Notes: generated by a model not told the origin, from the sequence alone. DNA of 64,000 nucleotides from Fertoeibacter niger (GCF_009380135.2 NZ_WHUT02000005.1:1-64000), one strand, 5' to 3'; shown: positions 17,838 through 27,134, numbered from the stretch's first letter. Made by a program: numbers and translations.

Positions 17838-19022
17838 ATGCGTTATACCATATCCCTGCGGCGGGCCAGCCTGCCGATGGCCACCCTGCTTGCCACCGCT
17901 GCACCCGCCTTGGCCGATGTGCCCCGCGTTGTGACCGACATGCCGCCGGTGCATGCGCTGGTGGCCGGGGTGATGGGCGATCTGGGCCAGCCGGAGCTGT
18001 TGCTTGACCGCGGGGCCAACGCCCATGCGTTCCAGTTGCGCCCCAGCCAGGCGCAGGCGCTGGCCGATGCCGGTCTGGTGGTCTGGATCGGCCCCGAGAT
18101 GACCCCGTGGCTGGACCGGGCGGTTGACAGCCTGGGCAGCGGCATTCCGCAACTGCGCCTGCTGGCCGTGCCGGGCACGCTGACGCTGGCCTATGGCGAA
18201 GACGAGCATGACCATGGGGCCGAGGCTGGCCACGACGATCATGGGACCGATGACCATGCGGCGGGCGAGGCGCATGGGCACGAGCATGCAGAAGCCGCCG
18301 AAGAGGCGGATGCGCACGAAGGCCACGCGCATGACGCGGAAGAACACGAAGACCATGCAGAAAACGGCGACCACGCGGGCCATGATGACCATGCAGAGGG
18401 CGAGCATGCAGGCCATGACGACCACGACCACGAGGAACACGCGGAGGGAGACGACCACGCAGAGGGCGACCACGCGGGCCATGATGGCCACTCACATGAC
18501 GGCACCGATCCGCATGCCTGGCTTGACCCGGCCAATGCCGCCGTCTGGATGCAGGCCATTGCGGTAGAGCTTGGCCGTCTCGACCCCGAAAATGCCGCGA
18601 CCTATGCGGCAAATGCGGCGACCGAAGCCACGAAACTTCAGGCGCTGGATGCCGAGGTGGCGGGCATCCTTGCCCCGGCGCAGGGCAAGCCCTTTGTCGT
18701 TTTCCACGACGCCTACCGCTATTTCACCGGCCATTACGGCCTGACAGTCGCGGGCAGCGTGGCCCTGGGCGATGCGGCCTCGCCGGGTGCGGCGCGGCTG
18801 GCCGAACTGCGCGGCACCATGCAGGATGGCGGCGCGCTGTGCATCTTCCCCGAGGCGCAGCACGATCCGAAACTGGTGGCCCAGATGGCCGAGGCCACCG
18901 GCGCGCGTCTGGGCGGCACGCTGGACCCCGAAGGGTCGCAGATGGAGCCGGGGGCGGGCCTTTACGCCGCCCTGCTGCGCGATCTGGCCACCACGATCAC
19001 GGATTGCGTGACCAAAGGCTAA
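17838..19022 (+). CDS. znuA: Zinc-binding periplasmic protein ZnuA with a very long His-rich loop
   Basis: Periplasmic receptor of the zinc importer, 394 residues, longer than usual because of an acidic His-rich insertion. A signal peptide ends at ATAAPALA before DVPRVV. Likely zinc ligands are His39 in PPVHAL, His63 in ANAHAFQ and the His in FVVFHDAY; DPHAWLDP follows the loop. Residues about 121-222 hold 26 His mixed with Asp, Glu, Ala and Gly in loosely repeated units such as DHAGHDDHAEGEH. Such loops collect zinc in ZnuA. The start at 17838 follows AAGGG; an ATG at 17811 would add nine residues. Confidence 0.94.
   Translation: MRYTISLRRASLPMATLLATAAPALADVPRVVTDMPPVHALVAGVMGDLGQPELLLDRGANAHAFQLRPSQAQALADAGLVVWIGPEMTPWLDRAVDSLGSGIPQLRLLAVPGTLTLAYGEDEHDHGAEAGHDDHGTDDHAAGEAHGHEHAEAAEEADAHEGHAHDAEEHEDHAENGDHAGHDDHAEGEHAGHDDHDHEEHAEGDDHAEGDHAGHDGHSHDGTDPHAWLDPANAAVWMQAIAVELGRLDPENAATYAANAATEATKLQALDAEVAGILAPAQGKPFVVFHDAYRYFTGHYGLTVAGSVALGDAASPGAARLAELRGTMQDGGALCIFPEAQHDPKLVAQMAEATGARLGGTLDPEGSQMEPGAGLYAALLRDLATTITDCVTKG
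18370..18492 (+). repeat. Imperfect internal repeats coding the ZnuA His loop
   Basis: The stretch is built from near-identical units coding DHAGHDDHAEGEHAGHDDH-like text, with recurring GACCACGC, CATGATG and GAGGGCGA blocks. It lies inside znuA and probably arose by local duplication, which may make the loop length vary between strains. Confidence 0.6.
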
Positions 19023-19038
19023 GGCCTGAACCAAAGCA

Positions 19039-19068
19039 CCGGGCCGGGCTTGACCCCGGCCCGGGTTT
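19039..19068 (+). terminator. Terminator after znuA
   Basis: A 10-bp stem CCGGGCCGGG (19039-19048) and CCCGGCCCGG (19055-19064), followed by GTTT, 17 bases after the znuA stop. Confidence 0.7.
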
Positions 19069-19117
19069 CGGCACTTCTTGCCCCAGCGCCGGGCCTTGGC
19101 GCGGCACAGGGGGAAGC

Positions 19118-20107
19118 ATGGCAGACATCACGACATTCGGCACAGCCTCGGACAGGCGGGATGTGCAGGCCATGACCCTGCGCGCGGGCGATCTTACGCT
19201 GCGGCTGTTGACCTGGGGGTCAGTCTTGCACGATCTGCGGCTGGCCGGAGCCGACTGGCCGCTGACGCTGGGCTCACCTGAACTGGCTGCCTATGAAGGG
19301 CCGATGGATTATTTCGGCGCGATCGTCGGCCCCGTGGCCAACCGCATCGGCGGCGCGCAGGCGGTGATTGCCGGGCAATTGTGCCGCTTTCCCGCCAATG
19401 AAGGCACGACCCTGCTGCATGGCGGCCCCACCGGCACGCAGAAACGCCACTGGGAACTGGTTGCGGCGGGCGACGACCATGCCACATTGCGGCTGACCCT
19501 GCCCCACGGCACCGATGGCTTTCCCGGCAACCGCGTGATTACCGCCCACTGGCGGCTGGAGGCCCCGGGCCGGATGCTGCTGGACCTGACGGCCACCAGC
19601 GATGCACCCACGCTGATGAACCTAGCCAACCACAGTTATTGGAACCTTGACGGTGGCGGCACAGTGGCGGGCCACAGCCTGAGCGTGGCAGCCGACAGCT
19701 ATCTGCCCACCGAAAACATCCTGCCCACGGGCGAACGCCGCCCGGTTTCGGGCGCGTTCGATCTGCGCGAGGCGCGGCCTTTCGATCTGACGGCGGGCTA
19801 TGACCACAACTTCTGCCTTGCCCCGGCCCCCCGTGCGCTGACCGAGGTGGCGGTGCTGACCGGCGCGCGCGGCATCCGCATGCGGCTGGCCACGACCGAG
19901 CCGGGGTTGCAATTGTATGACGGCACGTTCCTGACCGGCGGCGGCTTTCCCGGCCATGATGGCGCGGCCTATGGCAAGCACGAGGCGCTGGCGCTGGAGC
20001 CGCAACGCTGGCCCGACGCGCCCAACCACCCCAGCTTTCCCCCCGTCACGCTGGAACCGGGCGAGATTTACCGGCAAAGCAATGTCTGGACGTTCGAGCG
20101 GCCCTGA
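19118..20107 (+). CDS. galM: Aldose 1-epimerase (galactose mutarotase)
   Basis: Cytoplasmic enzyme that interconverts alpha and beta anomers of aldoses, 329 residues. Family signs are YFGAIVGPVANRIGG, the catalytic His segment NLANHSYWNLDGGG, GYDHNFCL with another conserved His, and the C-terminal ALEPQRWPDAPNHPSFP that carries the catalytic Glu. The ATG at 19118 follows AGGGGGAAGC. No sugar operon is beside it, so the physiological sugar is open. Confidence in the family is high. Confidence 0.92.
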   Translation: MADITTFGTASDRRDVQAMTLRAGDLTLRLLTWGSVLHDLRLAGADWPLTLGSPELAAYEGPMDYFGAIVGPVANRIGGAQAVIAGQLCRFPANEGTTLLHGGPTGTQKRHWELVAAGDDHATLRLTLPHGTDGFPGNRVITAHWRLEAPGRMLLDLTATSDAPTLMNLANHSYWNLDGGGTVAGHSLSVAADSYLPTENILPTGERRPVSGAFDLREARPFDLTAGYDHNFCLAPAPRALTEVAVLTGARGIRMRLATTEPGLQLYDGTFLTGGGFPGHDGAAYGKHEALALEPQRWPDAPNHPSFPPVTLEPGEIYRQSNVWTFERP

Positions 20108-20150
20108 GGCGGGCTATTGGCGGCTGTCAGCGGACGGGGCTGATGGCGGA

Positions 20151-20185
20151 GTCCTCCGGCGGGGATACTTGGGCCAAGATGAAAG
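20151..20185 (+). repeat. Short copy (C) of the dispersed intergenic element
   Basis: GTCCTCCGGCGGGGATACTTGG followed by GCCAAGATGAAAG, matching the GGGGATATTT..AGAAAATG core found at 63058-63091 and in copy A. It lies between the convergent galM and puuD genes. Confidence 0.6.
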
Positions 20186-20233
20186 CCGCCGTGATGAGGG
20201 CATCACGCGGGGGCGCAAAGGCTGGCGGGGTGT

Positions 20234-21469
20234 TCAGCCCTTGACGCCCGCCGTCCCGGCATTGCGGAACCATTCGATGATGGCGGCGCGTTCAGCGGGT
20301 TCCATATAGCTGAGGTTGCCGGGCGGCATGGCGTGGCTGATGCCCGATTGCAGGTAGATGCGCCGGGCCTCATGCGCGATCTGTTCGGGGGTTTCCAGCA
20401 CCACGCCCTTGGGCGGCCAATACATGCCTTCCCACACCGGCTCGGCGGCGTGGCACATGGAACAGCGGCCCTGCACGATGCTGGTGACATCGTCAAACCC
20501 CGGGGCGGCGGCATATGTCAGGGCAGCGCCGTTCAGCGCGGTTTCCTCCTCCGCCGGTTTCATCGGGACGGATGACAGCCAAGCGATGACCAGGAACAGG
20601 ATCACCGTCAGGCCCCAGGTCCAGTGCGGGTTGCCCTTGCGTGCGTGTTTGGTGTTGAACCAGTGGCGGATGGTGACGCCCATCAGGAACACGAGGCTTG
20701 CGATCAGCCAGTTGTATTCGGTGGCAAACACCAGCGGGTAGTGGTTCGACAGCATCAGGAACAGCACGGGCAGCGTCAGGTAATTGTTGTGGGTGGACCG
20801 CTGCTTGGCGATCTTGCCGTATTTTGCATCGGGCACCCGGCCGGCCTTCAGGTCAGCCACCACGATGCGCTGGTTCGGCATGATGACCATAAACACATTC
20901 GCGCTCATGATCGTGGCGGTGAAGGCCCCCAGATGCAGCAGCGCCGCCCGGCCTGAAAACACCTGCGTATAGCCCCAGCTCATCGCCACCAGGATCACAT
21001 AGAGGCCGATCATCAGCCGGGTGTTGTCATCGCCAAAGCGGCTCTTGCAGATCGTATCATAGGCCAGCCAGCCAAAGCCCAGGCTTCCAAGGCTGATCAG
21101 CACCGCCTGCCACACCGCCAGATCCATCACGTTGGGATCAACCAGATAAAGCTCGGCCCCCAGATAATAGACCAGCACCAGCATGGCGAAACCCGACAGC
21201 CAGGTGGCGTAGCTTTCCCATTTGAACCATGTCAGATGCTCGGGCATCATCGCCGGGGCCACCAGATATTTCTGGATGTGGTAGAACCCGCCGCCATGCA
21301 CCTGCCATTCCTCGCCATGCGCCAAGGGCGGCAGGCTGGGCGTCTTGCGCAGCCCCAGATCCAGCGCGATGAAGTAGAAACTGCTGCCAATCCAGGCGAT
21401 TGCGGTGATCACATGGGTCCAGCGCGCCGCAATCTCCACCCATTCCCACAGCACGGCCCAGTCATACAT
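20234..21469 (-). CDS. puuD: Membrane urate hydroxylase PuuD with C-terminal cytochrome c domain
   Basis: Integral membrane enzyme of 411 residues that oxidises urate to 5-hydroxyisourate and hands electrons to its own cytochrome c domain, replacing soluble uricase. The N-terminal part has about eight membrane helices with WTHVITAIAWIGSSFYFIA and conserved His-rich loops such as GGGFYHIQKY and STHNNYLTLP. The C-terminal domain has the heme motif CSMCH at 336-340 and the likely axial Met in SHAMPPGN near 381. The start at 21469 gives MYDWAVLWEW, directly before the first helix. It is divergent from a LysR gene and belongs to the purine pathway with hiuH, puuE-uraD and xdh. Confidence 0.93.
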   Translation of the reverse strand: MYDWAVLWEWVEIAARWTHVITAIAWIGSSFYFIALDLGLRKTPSLPPLAHGEEWQVHGGGFYHIQKYLVAPAMMPEHLTWFKWESYATWLSGFAMLVLVYYLGAELYLVDPNVMDLAVWQAVLISLGSLGFGWLAYDTICKSRFGDDNTRLMIGLYVILVAMSWGYTQVFSGRAALLHLGAFTATIMSANVFMVIMPNQRIVVADLKAGRVPDAKYGKIAKQRSTHNNYLTLPVLFLMLSNHYPLVFATEYNWLIASLVFLMGVTIRHWFNTKHARKGNPHWTWGLTVILFLVIAWLSSVPMKPAEEETALNGAALTYAAAPGFDDVTSIVQGRCSMCHAAEPVWEGMYWPPKGVVLETPEQIAHEARRIYLQSGISHAMPPGNLSYMEPAERAAIIEWFRNAGTAGVKG

Positions 21470-21518
21470 CGCAATCTCCTGTTCGGTTTGGCACGAGGCT
21501 ATACCCTTGGGCACCTTT

Positions 21519-21540
21519 CTGTTAATTCATCAAATGACAG
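21519..21540. promoter_or_regulatory. Candidate LysR operator between puuD and the LysR gene
   Basis: The gap has the dyad TCAT-CAA-ATGA (21527-21537) inside CTGTTAAT..GACAG, of the interrupted-dyad type bound by LysR regulators. It sits 50-60 bases from both starts, where a shared operator would lie. Confidence 0.45.
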
Positions 21541-21595
21541 AGCACTTTCAAACAGCGCCAGAGAATGACGCGTCGAAAACCCGGTTGCGGCAGCC

Positions 21596-22525
21596 ATGTC
21601 CTACGTCAACAACATCAAGATGTTCGTGCGTGTCTATGAATTGGGCAGCATGAGTGCGGCGGCGCGCGACCAGCGCACCTCGCCCGCCGTGGCATCGGCC
21701 CGAATCTCGGAGCTGGAAAAGCATCTGGGCGTGCGGCTGTTCAACCGCACCACGCGCAGCCTGCAACCCACCGAAAACGGCCGCATCTTTTTCGAGGGTG
21801 CCCGCAAGGTGCTGGACGCGATCGACGAGGCCGAGGCGGCGGTTGTGGATGTGACGCAGAACCCGCGCGGCTCGATCTATGTGGCGGCCCCCTTGGGTAT
21901 CGGGCGGCGGTTCATCGCGCCGCATGTGCCCGCCTTCAAGGATGCCTATCCGCAGATCGACGTTCGCCTGCGCCTGTCTGATCGCATCATCGACGTGACG
22001 GGCGAGGGGCTGGACATCGCCTTTCACCTTGGCCTTCTGGAAGACAGCACGCTGAAGGTGCGGCTGGTGGCCGATTGCCCGCGCCTGCTGTGCGCCTCGC
22101 CTGCCTATGTGGCGCGGCGCGGCAACCCGGCCGATGGCACGGCGCTGGTCGAGGAACGGCACGAATGCCTGAACCTGCGCTTTCCGGGCGCAAAGGAATT
22201 TCAGTGGACGCTGCAAACCCCCGAGGGGCCGCGGCGGTTTGAAATCATGGGGCCGTTCGAGTCCGACGATGGCGATGTGCTGACCGGCTGGGCGCTGGAC
22301 GGTCGCGGCATCGTGATGAAGCCGATATTCGAGGTGGCCGACCACCTTCGCGCGGGCAATCTGGTGCCGGTCTGCACCGCCACGCCACCACTGGCCACGC
22401 AGCTTTCCTGCCTCAGCCAGCACCGCCGCTTCCGCGACCCGAAAATCCGGCTATTCGTCGATTTCATCATCGCGCGCTGCAAGGCCGACATGACAGCGGC
22501 GGTGAAGGGGCTGACCCTGGGCTAA
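21596..22525 (+). CDS. LysR-family transcriptional regulator (likely of urate catabolism)
   Basis: DNA-binding regulator of 309 residues. The N-terminal winged helix shows VYELGSMSAAARDQRTSPA and ARISELEKHLGVRLFNRTTR, then the substrate-binding domain begins near GSIYVAAPLGIGRRF. It belongs to the CrgA-like group, which acts on nearby divergent genes. Its position directly opposite puuD, with a dyad in the 126-base gap, suggests control of urate oxidation with a pathway compound as inducer; that is inference. Confidence 0.9.
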   Translation: MSYVNNIKMFVRVYELGSMSAAARDQRTSPAVASARISELEKHLGVRLFNRTTRSLQPTENGRIFFEGARKVLDAIDEAEAAVVDVTQNPRGSIYVAAPLGIGRRFIAPHVPAFKDAYPQIDVRLRLSDRIIDVTGEGLDIAFHLGLLEDSTLKVRLVADCPRLLCASPAYVARRGNPADGTALVEERHECLNLRFPGAKEFQWTLQTPEGPRRFEIMGPFESDDGDVLTGWALDGRGIVMKPIFEVADHLRAGNLVPVCTATPPLATQLSCLSQHRRFRDPKIRLFVDFIIARCKADMTAAVKGLTLG

Positions 22526-22627
22526 GGCTTGCCGGTGGCACAACGCGAAATTTTCTGCGACGCAGAGGAAACCGTGGCGCGTTCACAGCGTTTCCCCCTG
22601 CCCGCTGACGGGCGCACAGGAGCCGCC

Positions 22628-23545
22628 ATGCCCGTATCCGCCGCCACGATCTGCGTTCTGGCCAACCCCGGCTCGGGCCGCAACAGCCGCGACGCCGAGG
22701 CGATCAATGTGGCGCTGGCCGTCTTTGGCCCGCAGGCCGAACTGCGCCACTGGGAACCGGGTGACGATCTGGAGGTGGCGGTGAAACAGGCGGTGGTGGA
22801 CGGGTTTTCCACCATCGTGGCCGCCGGGGGTGACGGCACGGTGATGGGCGTGGCGCATGCACTGGCGGGCACAAAGGCCCGGCTGGCCGTGCTGCCGCTG
22901 GGCACGTTCAACTATTTCGCCCGGGGGCTGGGCATCCCGCAGGAACCGCGCGAGGCTGCCGAGGCGATACTGGCCGGGCATACAAAGCGCATTTCGGTGG
23001 GCGCGGTGAACGGCCAGGTGTTCCTGAACAACGCCAGTATCGGCATCTACCCCAAGATCCTGCGCGAACGCGAAGACATCTACAGCCGTTTTGGCCGCCG
23101 CCGCATTGCCGCGCATTGGTCGGTGATCCGCACCGTGATCCGGTTTCAGCGCCCGATGACCCTGCGCCTGACCACCGATGGCACGACACGCAGCGTCAGG
23201 ACACCGCTGCTGTTTGTCGCGCGCTCGGCCTATCAACTGTCGCATTTCGGGCTGGATGCGCAGCAGACGATCAGCGACGATGGGTTTGCGCTGTTCATCG
23301 CCAAGGGCACCACGCGGATGGATTTGCTGAACCTCGCCCTGCGGCTGGCAACGAAAACCGTGGTCATCGGGCGGGATGTGGAAATGATCCCGGCCAAATC
23401 CATTTCGGTGGAAACCCTGCACCCGATGCCGGATGTAGCCTTTGACGGCGAAAAGGCACGGATGAAAAGCCCGCTCGATTTCCGCATTCTGACCGACGCG
23501 CTGGAAATCATCGTGCCTGACACCGCCCACAAGGCCGCTGCATGA
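22628..23545 (+). CDS. Diacylglycerol kinase-family lipid kinase
   Basis: Cytoplasmic or membrane-associated lipid kinase of 305 residues in the DAGK_cat (YegS/BmrU) family. Visible are ICVLANPGSGRNSRDAE near the start, the nucleotide-binding VAAGGDGTVMGVAHALAG, and LAVLPLGTFNYFARGLGIP, which together form the conserved kinase core; the C-terminal beta-sandwich follows. The ATG at 22628 is placed by AGGAG; an in-frame upstream start would add 33 residues without family similarity. Its stop overlaps the next gene by ATGA, so it is paired with a phosphoesterase. The substrate lipid is unknown. Confidence 0.88.
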   Translation: MPVSAATICVLANPGSGRNSRDAEAINVALAVFGPQAELRHWEPGDDLEVAVKQAVVDGFSTIVAAGGDGTVMGVAHALAGTKARLAVLPLGTFNYFARGLGIPQEPREAAEAILAGHTKRISVGAVNGQVFLNNASIGIYPKILREREDIYSRFGRRRIAAHWSVIRTVIRFQRPMTLRLTTDGTTRSVRTPLLFVARSAYQLSHFGLDAQQTISDDGFALFIAKGTTRMDLLNLALRLATKTVVIGRDVEMIPAKSISVETLHPMPDVAFDGEKARMKSPLDFRILTDALEIIVPDTAHKAAA

Positions 23546-24327
23546 GGCGTGTCGTTCACCTGTCCGACCTGCATTTCGGCCGCACCTCGCCCGCGCTGCT
23601 GGAACCCCTGCTGGCCGAGGTGGCCGCGCTGACGCCCGATCTGGTGGTGATCTCGGGCGATCTGACCCAGCGCGCGCGCGTCTGGCAATATGCCGAGGCG
23701 GCGGCCTTCATCGCGCGCCTGCCGCAGCCGGTGCTGTGCGTGCCCGGCAACCATGACACGCCGCTGGACAATCTGTTCCTGCGGATGCTGAACCCATGGG
23801 GCCGCTACCGCCGCTACATCAACCGCAATCTGGAGCCCACGTTCCGCGACGCGGATCTGGCCGTGGTGGGGGCCAATACGGTGAACCGATTCCGCTGGCA
23901 GCAGGGCCGGTTTTCGCGCCGCACGCTGGGCCGGGTGCTGCACGGTTTCGCCGATGCGGGCGAACGCACGCGCATCGTCGTGGTGCATCACCCGCTGGAA
24001 CATATCGAAGGCAGCGCCAAATCCCTGACCCGTGGCGCAGGCCGCGCGCTGAAGGAACTGTCGGCGGCGGGGGCCGACATCGTGCTGTCGGGCCATATCC
24101 ACACCACCCATGTCGGCCCCTTCACCTCGGCCCCCGGGCTGTTGTTCGTGCAGGCGGGCACCGGGCTTTCCACCCGCCTGCGGCGCGAGGAAAATGCCTT
24201 CAACGTGCTCGACATCACCCCGGGCCGCGTCACCATCCGGTCAATCATCGCGGATGACACCGCGCTTTTCCGCCAGAACGCCAGCGCGGATTTCGTGCAA
24301 GGCCCCGACGGCTGGGCCCCCGCCTAA
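23542..24327 (+). CDS. Metallophosphoesterase (calcineurin-like)
   Basis: Phosphoesterase of 261 residues with the full set of metal-binding motifs: DLHFGR at 8-13, [28 protein letters not shown] and [12 protein letters not shown]. The type resembles CpdA and related cAMP or lipid phosphoesterases. It is translationally coupled to the preceding lipid kinase (ATGA), which suggests a linked lipid-phosphate function, though that is inference. The 3' end overlaps the convergent hiuH by 4 bases. Confidence 0.9.
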   Translation: MRRVVHLSDLHFGRTSPALLEPLLAEVAALTPDLVVISGDLTQRARVWQYAEAAAFIARLPQPVLCVPGNHDTPLDNLFLRMLNPWGRYRRYINRNLEPTFRDADLAVVGANTVNRFRWQQGRFSRRTLGRVLHGFADAGERTRIVVVHHPLEHIEGSAKSLTRGAGRALKELSAAGADIVLSGHIHTTHVGPFTSAPGLLFVQAGTGLSTRLRREENAFNVLDITPGRVTIRSIIADDTALFRQNASADFVQGPDGWAPA

Positions 24328-24683
24328 CTGCCCCGGTAAGTCGAATAGGCAAAGGGCGAGATCAGCAGCGGCACATGGTAATGCGCCCCCGCATCCGGCA
24401 CGCCGAACCGGATCGGGATCTCGTCCAGAAACAGCACACCCTCCCCCGCCTGCCCGGATGCGCGCAGATAGTCGCCCGCGCCAAACACCAGCTCATAGCT
24501 GCCCGTCGTCAGCTTGGCCCCTGCCAGCAGCGGCGCATCGGTGCGGCCATCGGCATTTGTCACCACCTCGGCGATCTTGCGGTGGCTTTGCCCGCTGATC
24601 CGGTAAAGCATGATCTTCACGCCCGCCGCCGGCATGCCCCGCGCGGTATCCAGCACATGAGTGGTCAAACGTCCCTCGGCCAT
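24324..24683 (-). CDS. hiuH: 5-hydroxyisourate hydrolase
   Basis: Transthyretin-related enzyme of 119 residues that hydrolyses 5-hydroxyisourate, the PuuD product, to OHCU. Active-site signatures are [11 protein letters not shown] with His9, the central [32 protein letters not shown] and the diagnostic C-terminal YRGS. No signal peptide is seen, so it is cytoplasmic. It is divergent from puuE-uraD, which takes the next two steps, across a 155-base gap. Length and motifs match the family exactly. Confidence 0.96.
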   Translation of the reverse strand: MAEGRLTTHVLDTARGMPAAGVKIMLYRISGQSHRKIAEVVTNADGRTDAPLLAGAKLTTGSYELVFGAGDYLRASGQAGEGVLFLDEIPIRFGVPDAGAHYHVPLLISPFAYSTYRGS

Positions 24684-24838
24684 CGCATTCTCCCCGGCAT
24701 CATTCCCGCATCAGTCTTGCCCTGATTTGCCCAAGGAAGCGACAGCCGCGTTGCCCGATAGGACTTTCGCGGATTTCTTGAAAAACGAATGCAGAAACCC
24801 CGCCTAGAAACGAGGCAGGTTGACCAAGGAGTTGCCGA

Positions 24839-26254
24839 ATGAACCGTTACCCCCGCGATCTTTCGGGCCATGGCGCAAACCCGCCCGATGCCGCATGGCC
24901 GGGTGGCGCGAAAATCGCCGTATCGCTGGTGCTGAACTACGAAGAGGGCGGCGAGAATTCGGTGCTGCACGGCGACGGCCAGTCCGAGGCGTTTCTCAGT
25001 GACATCGCCGGGGCCGCGCCCTGGCCGGGCCAGCGGCACTGGAACATGGAATCGCTTTACGATTACGGCGCGCGGGCGGGTTTCTGGCGGCTGCACCGGC
25101 TGTTCACCGGCATGGATATTCCGGTGACAATCTACGGCGTGGCCACGGCGCTGGCCCGCAGCCCGGCCCAAGTGGCCGCGATGAAATCGGCAGGCTGGGA
25201 AATCGCGTCGCATGGCCTGAAATGGGTCGAACACCGCGACATGCCCGAGCACCTCGAACGCGCCGCCATTGCCGAGGCGATCCGCCTGCATGCCGAGGTG
25301 GTGGGGGAACGCCCGCGCGGCTGGTATACCGGGCGCTGTTCGGTCAACACCGTGCGCCTTGTGGCCGAAGAGGGCGGTTTCGACTGGATTTCCGACACAT
25401 ACGACGACGACCTGCCCTATTGGATGGCCGCAGGCGACCGCGACCAGCTGATCATCCCCTACACGCTGGAGGCGAATGACATGCGGTTCGCCACCGCCCC
25501 TGGCTATACGACGGGTGAGCAGTTCTATTCCTATCTGAAAGACAGCTTCGATACGCTCTATGCCGAAGGGCAGCAGGGCGCGGCCAAGATGTTCTCCATC
25601 GGCCTGCATTGCCGCCTGATCGGCCGCCCGGGCAAGATCGCCGGACTGAAGCGTTTTCTCGACCATGCAAAATCACACGAGGGAGTGTGGTTTCCCCGCC
25701 GCGCCGACATTGCCGCGCACTGGGCAAAGACCCATCCCGCCCGACGCTTCCAACGCCCTTCTCAGATGGCACATGAAGAGTTTGTGCAGCGCTTCGGCAG
25801 CATTTTCGAACATTCGCCCTGGATCGCCGACCGCGCCTGGCACTTGGAGCTTGGCCCCGCGCATGACACGGCCACCGGCCTGCACAATGCGCTGGCCCGC
25901 ATGTTCCGCGCCGCCTCGCCCGCCGAACGGCTGGGCGTGCTGACCGCCCACCCCGACCTTGCGGGCAAGCTGGCGGCGGCCAAACGCCTGACCGCCGAGT
26001 CCACCCACGAACAGGCCAGCGCGGGCCTCGATGCCCTGACCGACGCCGAACGCAGCGCGTTCGAGCACCTCAACACCGCCTATGTGGCCAAACACGGTTT
26101 CCCCTTCATCATCGCGGTGCGTGACAACACCAAGGCCTCGATTCTTGCGGCCTTCCATGCCCGCCTTGCCAACGACACCCCCACCGAATTCGCCACCGCC
26201 TGCGCGCAGGTGGAACGCATCGCCGAAATCCGGCTTCAGGACATGCTGAAATGA
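24839..26254 (+). CDS. puuE: Fused allantoinase PuuE and OHCU decarboxylase UraD
   Basis: Two-domain enzyme of 471 residues for consecutive steps of urate breakdown. Residues about 1-310 are a polysaccharide-deacetylase-like allantoinase (PuuE type): VLNYEEGGENSVLHGD, YDYGARAGFWRL, WEIASHGLKWVEH and GLHCRLIGRPG. Residues about 315-471 are OHCU decarboxylase: FVQRFGSIFEHSPWIAD, LTAHPDLAGKLA, ESTHEQASAGLDAL and KHGFPFIIAVR, including the catalytic His and Glu. The decarboxylase makes (S)-allantoin, which the allantoinase opens. AAGGAG at 24826 sets the start. It overlaps the next gene by ATGA. Confidence 0.94.
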   Translation: MNRYPRDLSGHGANPPDAAWPGGAKIAVSLVLNYEEGGENSVLHGDGQSEAFLSDIAGAAPWPGQRHWNMESLYDYGARAGFWRLHRLFTGMDIPVTIYGVATALARSPAQVAAMKSAGWEIASHGLKWVEHRDMPEHLERAAIAEAIRLHAEVVGERPRGWYTGRCSVNTVRLVAEEGGFDWISDTYDDDLPYWMAAGDRDQLIIPYTLEANDMRFATAPGYTTGEQFYSYLKDSFDTLYAEGQQGAAKMFSIGLHCRLIGRPGKIAGLKRFLDHAKSHEGVWFPRRADIAAHWAKTHPARRFQRPSQMAHEEFVQRFGSIFEHSPWIADRAWHLELGPAHDTATGLHNALARMFRAASPAERLGVLTAHPDLAGKLAAAKRLTAESTHEQASAGLDALTDAERSAFEHLNTAYVAKHGFPFIIAVRDNTKASILAAFHARLANDTPTEFATACAQVERIAEIRLQDMLK

Positions 26255-27093
26255 CCACCTATGCCAGCCCCCGCGACGGCCTGCCGCCGCAAACCGACCT
26301 GCACACCGGCCGCGCCATCTTTACCGAATCCTACGCCGTGATCCCGCGCGGGGTGATGACCGATATCGTCACCTCCTATCTGCCCGGCTGGGATGGCACC
26401 CGCGCCTGGGTCATCGCCCGCCCGATGAGCGGCTTTTCCGAAACCTTCTCGCAATACATCATGGAACTGGCCCCCGGTGGCGGATCGGATGCGCCCGAGC
26501 CTGAGTCCGGGGCCGAGGGCGTGATCTTCGTCACCGAAGGCCGCCTCGCGCTGACCCTGGCGGGCAACCCCGACGCGATGGGCCCCGGCGGCTATGCCTA
26601 TATCCCCGCAGGCACCGCCTGGACCCTGCGCAACACCGGCAAGACCGCCGCGCGCTTCCACTGGATCCGCAAATTGTGGGAACCGGCCCCCGGCCTCAGC
26701 CTCCCCGACGCCTTTGTCACCAACGAACAGCACCTGACCCCGGGTGCGATGCCCGGCACCGAGGGCCGCTGGGCCACCACCCGCTTCGTGCCGCATGACG
26801 ATCTGCGCCATGACATGCATGTGAACATCGTCACCTTCCGCCCCGGCGGCCTGATCCCTTTCGAGGAAACCCATGTGATGGAGCATGGCCTCTACGTTCT
26901 CGAAGGCAAGGCGGTCTACAAGCTGAACCGCGACTGGGTCGAGGTCGAGGCGGGCGATTTCATGTGGCTGCGCGCCTATTGCCCGCAGGCCTGCTATGCC
27001 GCCGGTCCCGGCCCGTTCCGCTATCTGCTTTACAAGGACGTGAACCGCCACGCCAAACTGCGCGGCCCCGGGGCCTTCGGTGCGCTGAAATGA
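26251..27093 (+). CDS. allE: (S)-ureidoglycine aminohydrolase (bicupin)
   Basis: Bicupin enzyme of 280 residues that releases ammonia from (S)-ureidoglycine to give ureidoglycolate. The first cupin has SQYIMELAPGGGS and GPGGYAYIPAGTAWTLRN. The second has the metal site as FEETHVMEHGLYVLEG with Glu, His, Glu and His, then VEAGDFMWLRAYCPQACYA and RYLLYKDVNRH. Its start overlaps puuE-uraD by ATGA, so the two are coupled. The reaction assignment rests on family and on neighbours; the plant and E. coli enzymes have the same layout. Confidence 0.93.
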   Translation: MTTYASPRDGLPPQTDLHTGRAIFTESYAVIPRGVMTDIVTSYLPGWDGTRAWVIARPMSGFSETFSQYIMELAPGGGSDAPEPESGAEGVIFVTEGRLALTLAGNPDAMGPGGYAYIPAGTAWTLRNTGKTAARFHWIRKLWEPAPGLSLPDAFVTNEQHLTPGAMPGTEGRWATTRFVPHDDLRHDMHVNIVTFRPGGLIPFEETHVMEHGLYVLEGKAVYKLNRDWVEVEAGDFMWLRAYCPQACYAAGPGPFRYLLYKDVNRHAKLRGPGAFGALK

Positions 27094-27134
27094 AACAGGG
27101 TATCCCCCCATCGCGGCCAACACGGCAGCGCCCC

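Noticed and set aside
17784-18491. A Val/Met-rich open frame opposite znuA that looks like a membrane protein.
   Set aside because: It is the reverse complement of the His loop: CAC and CAT codons read as GTG and ATG. No ribosome site or family match.
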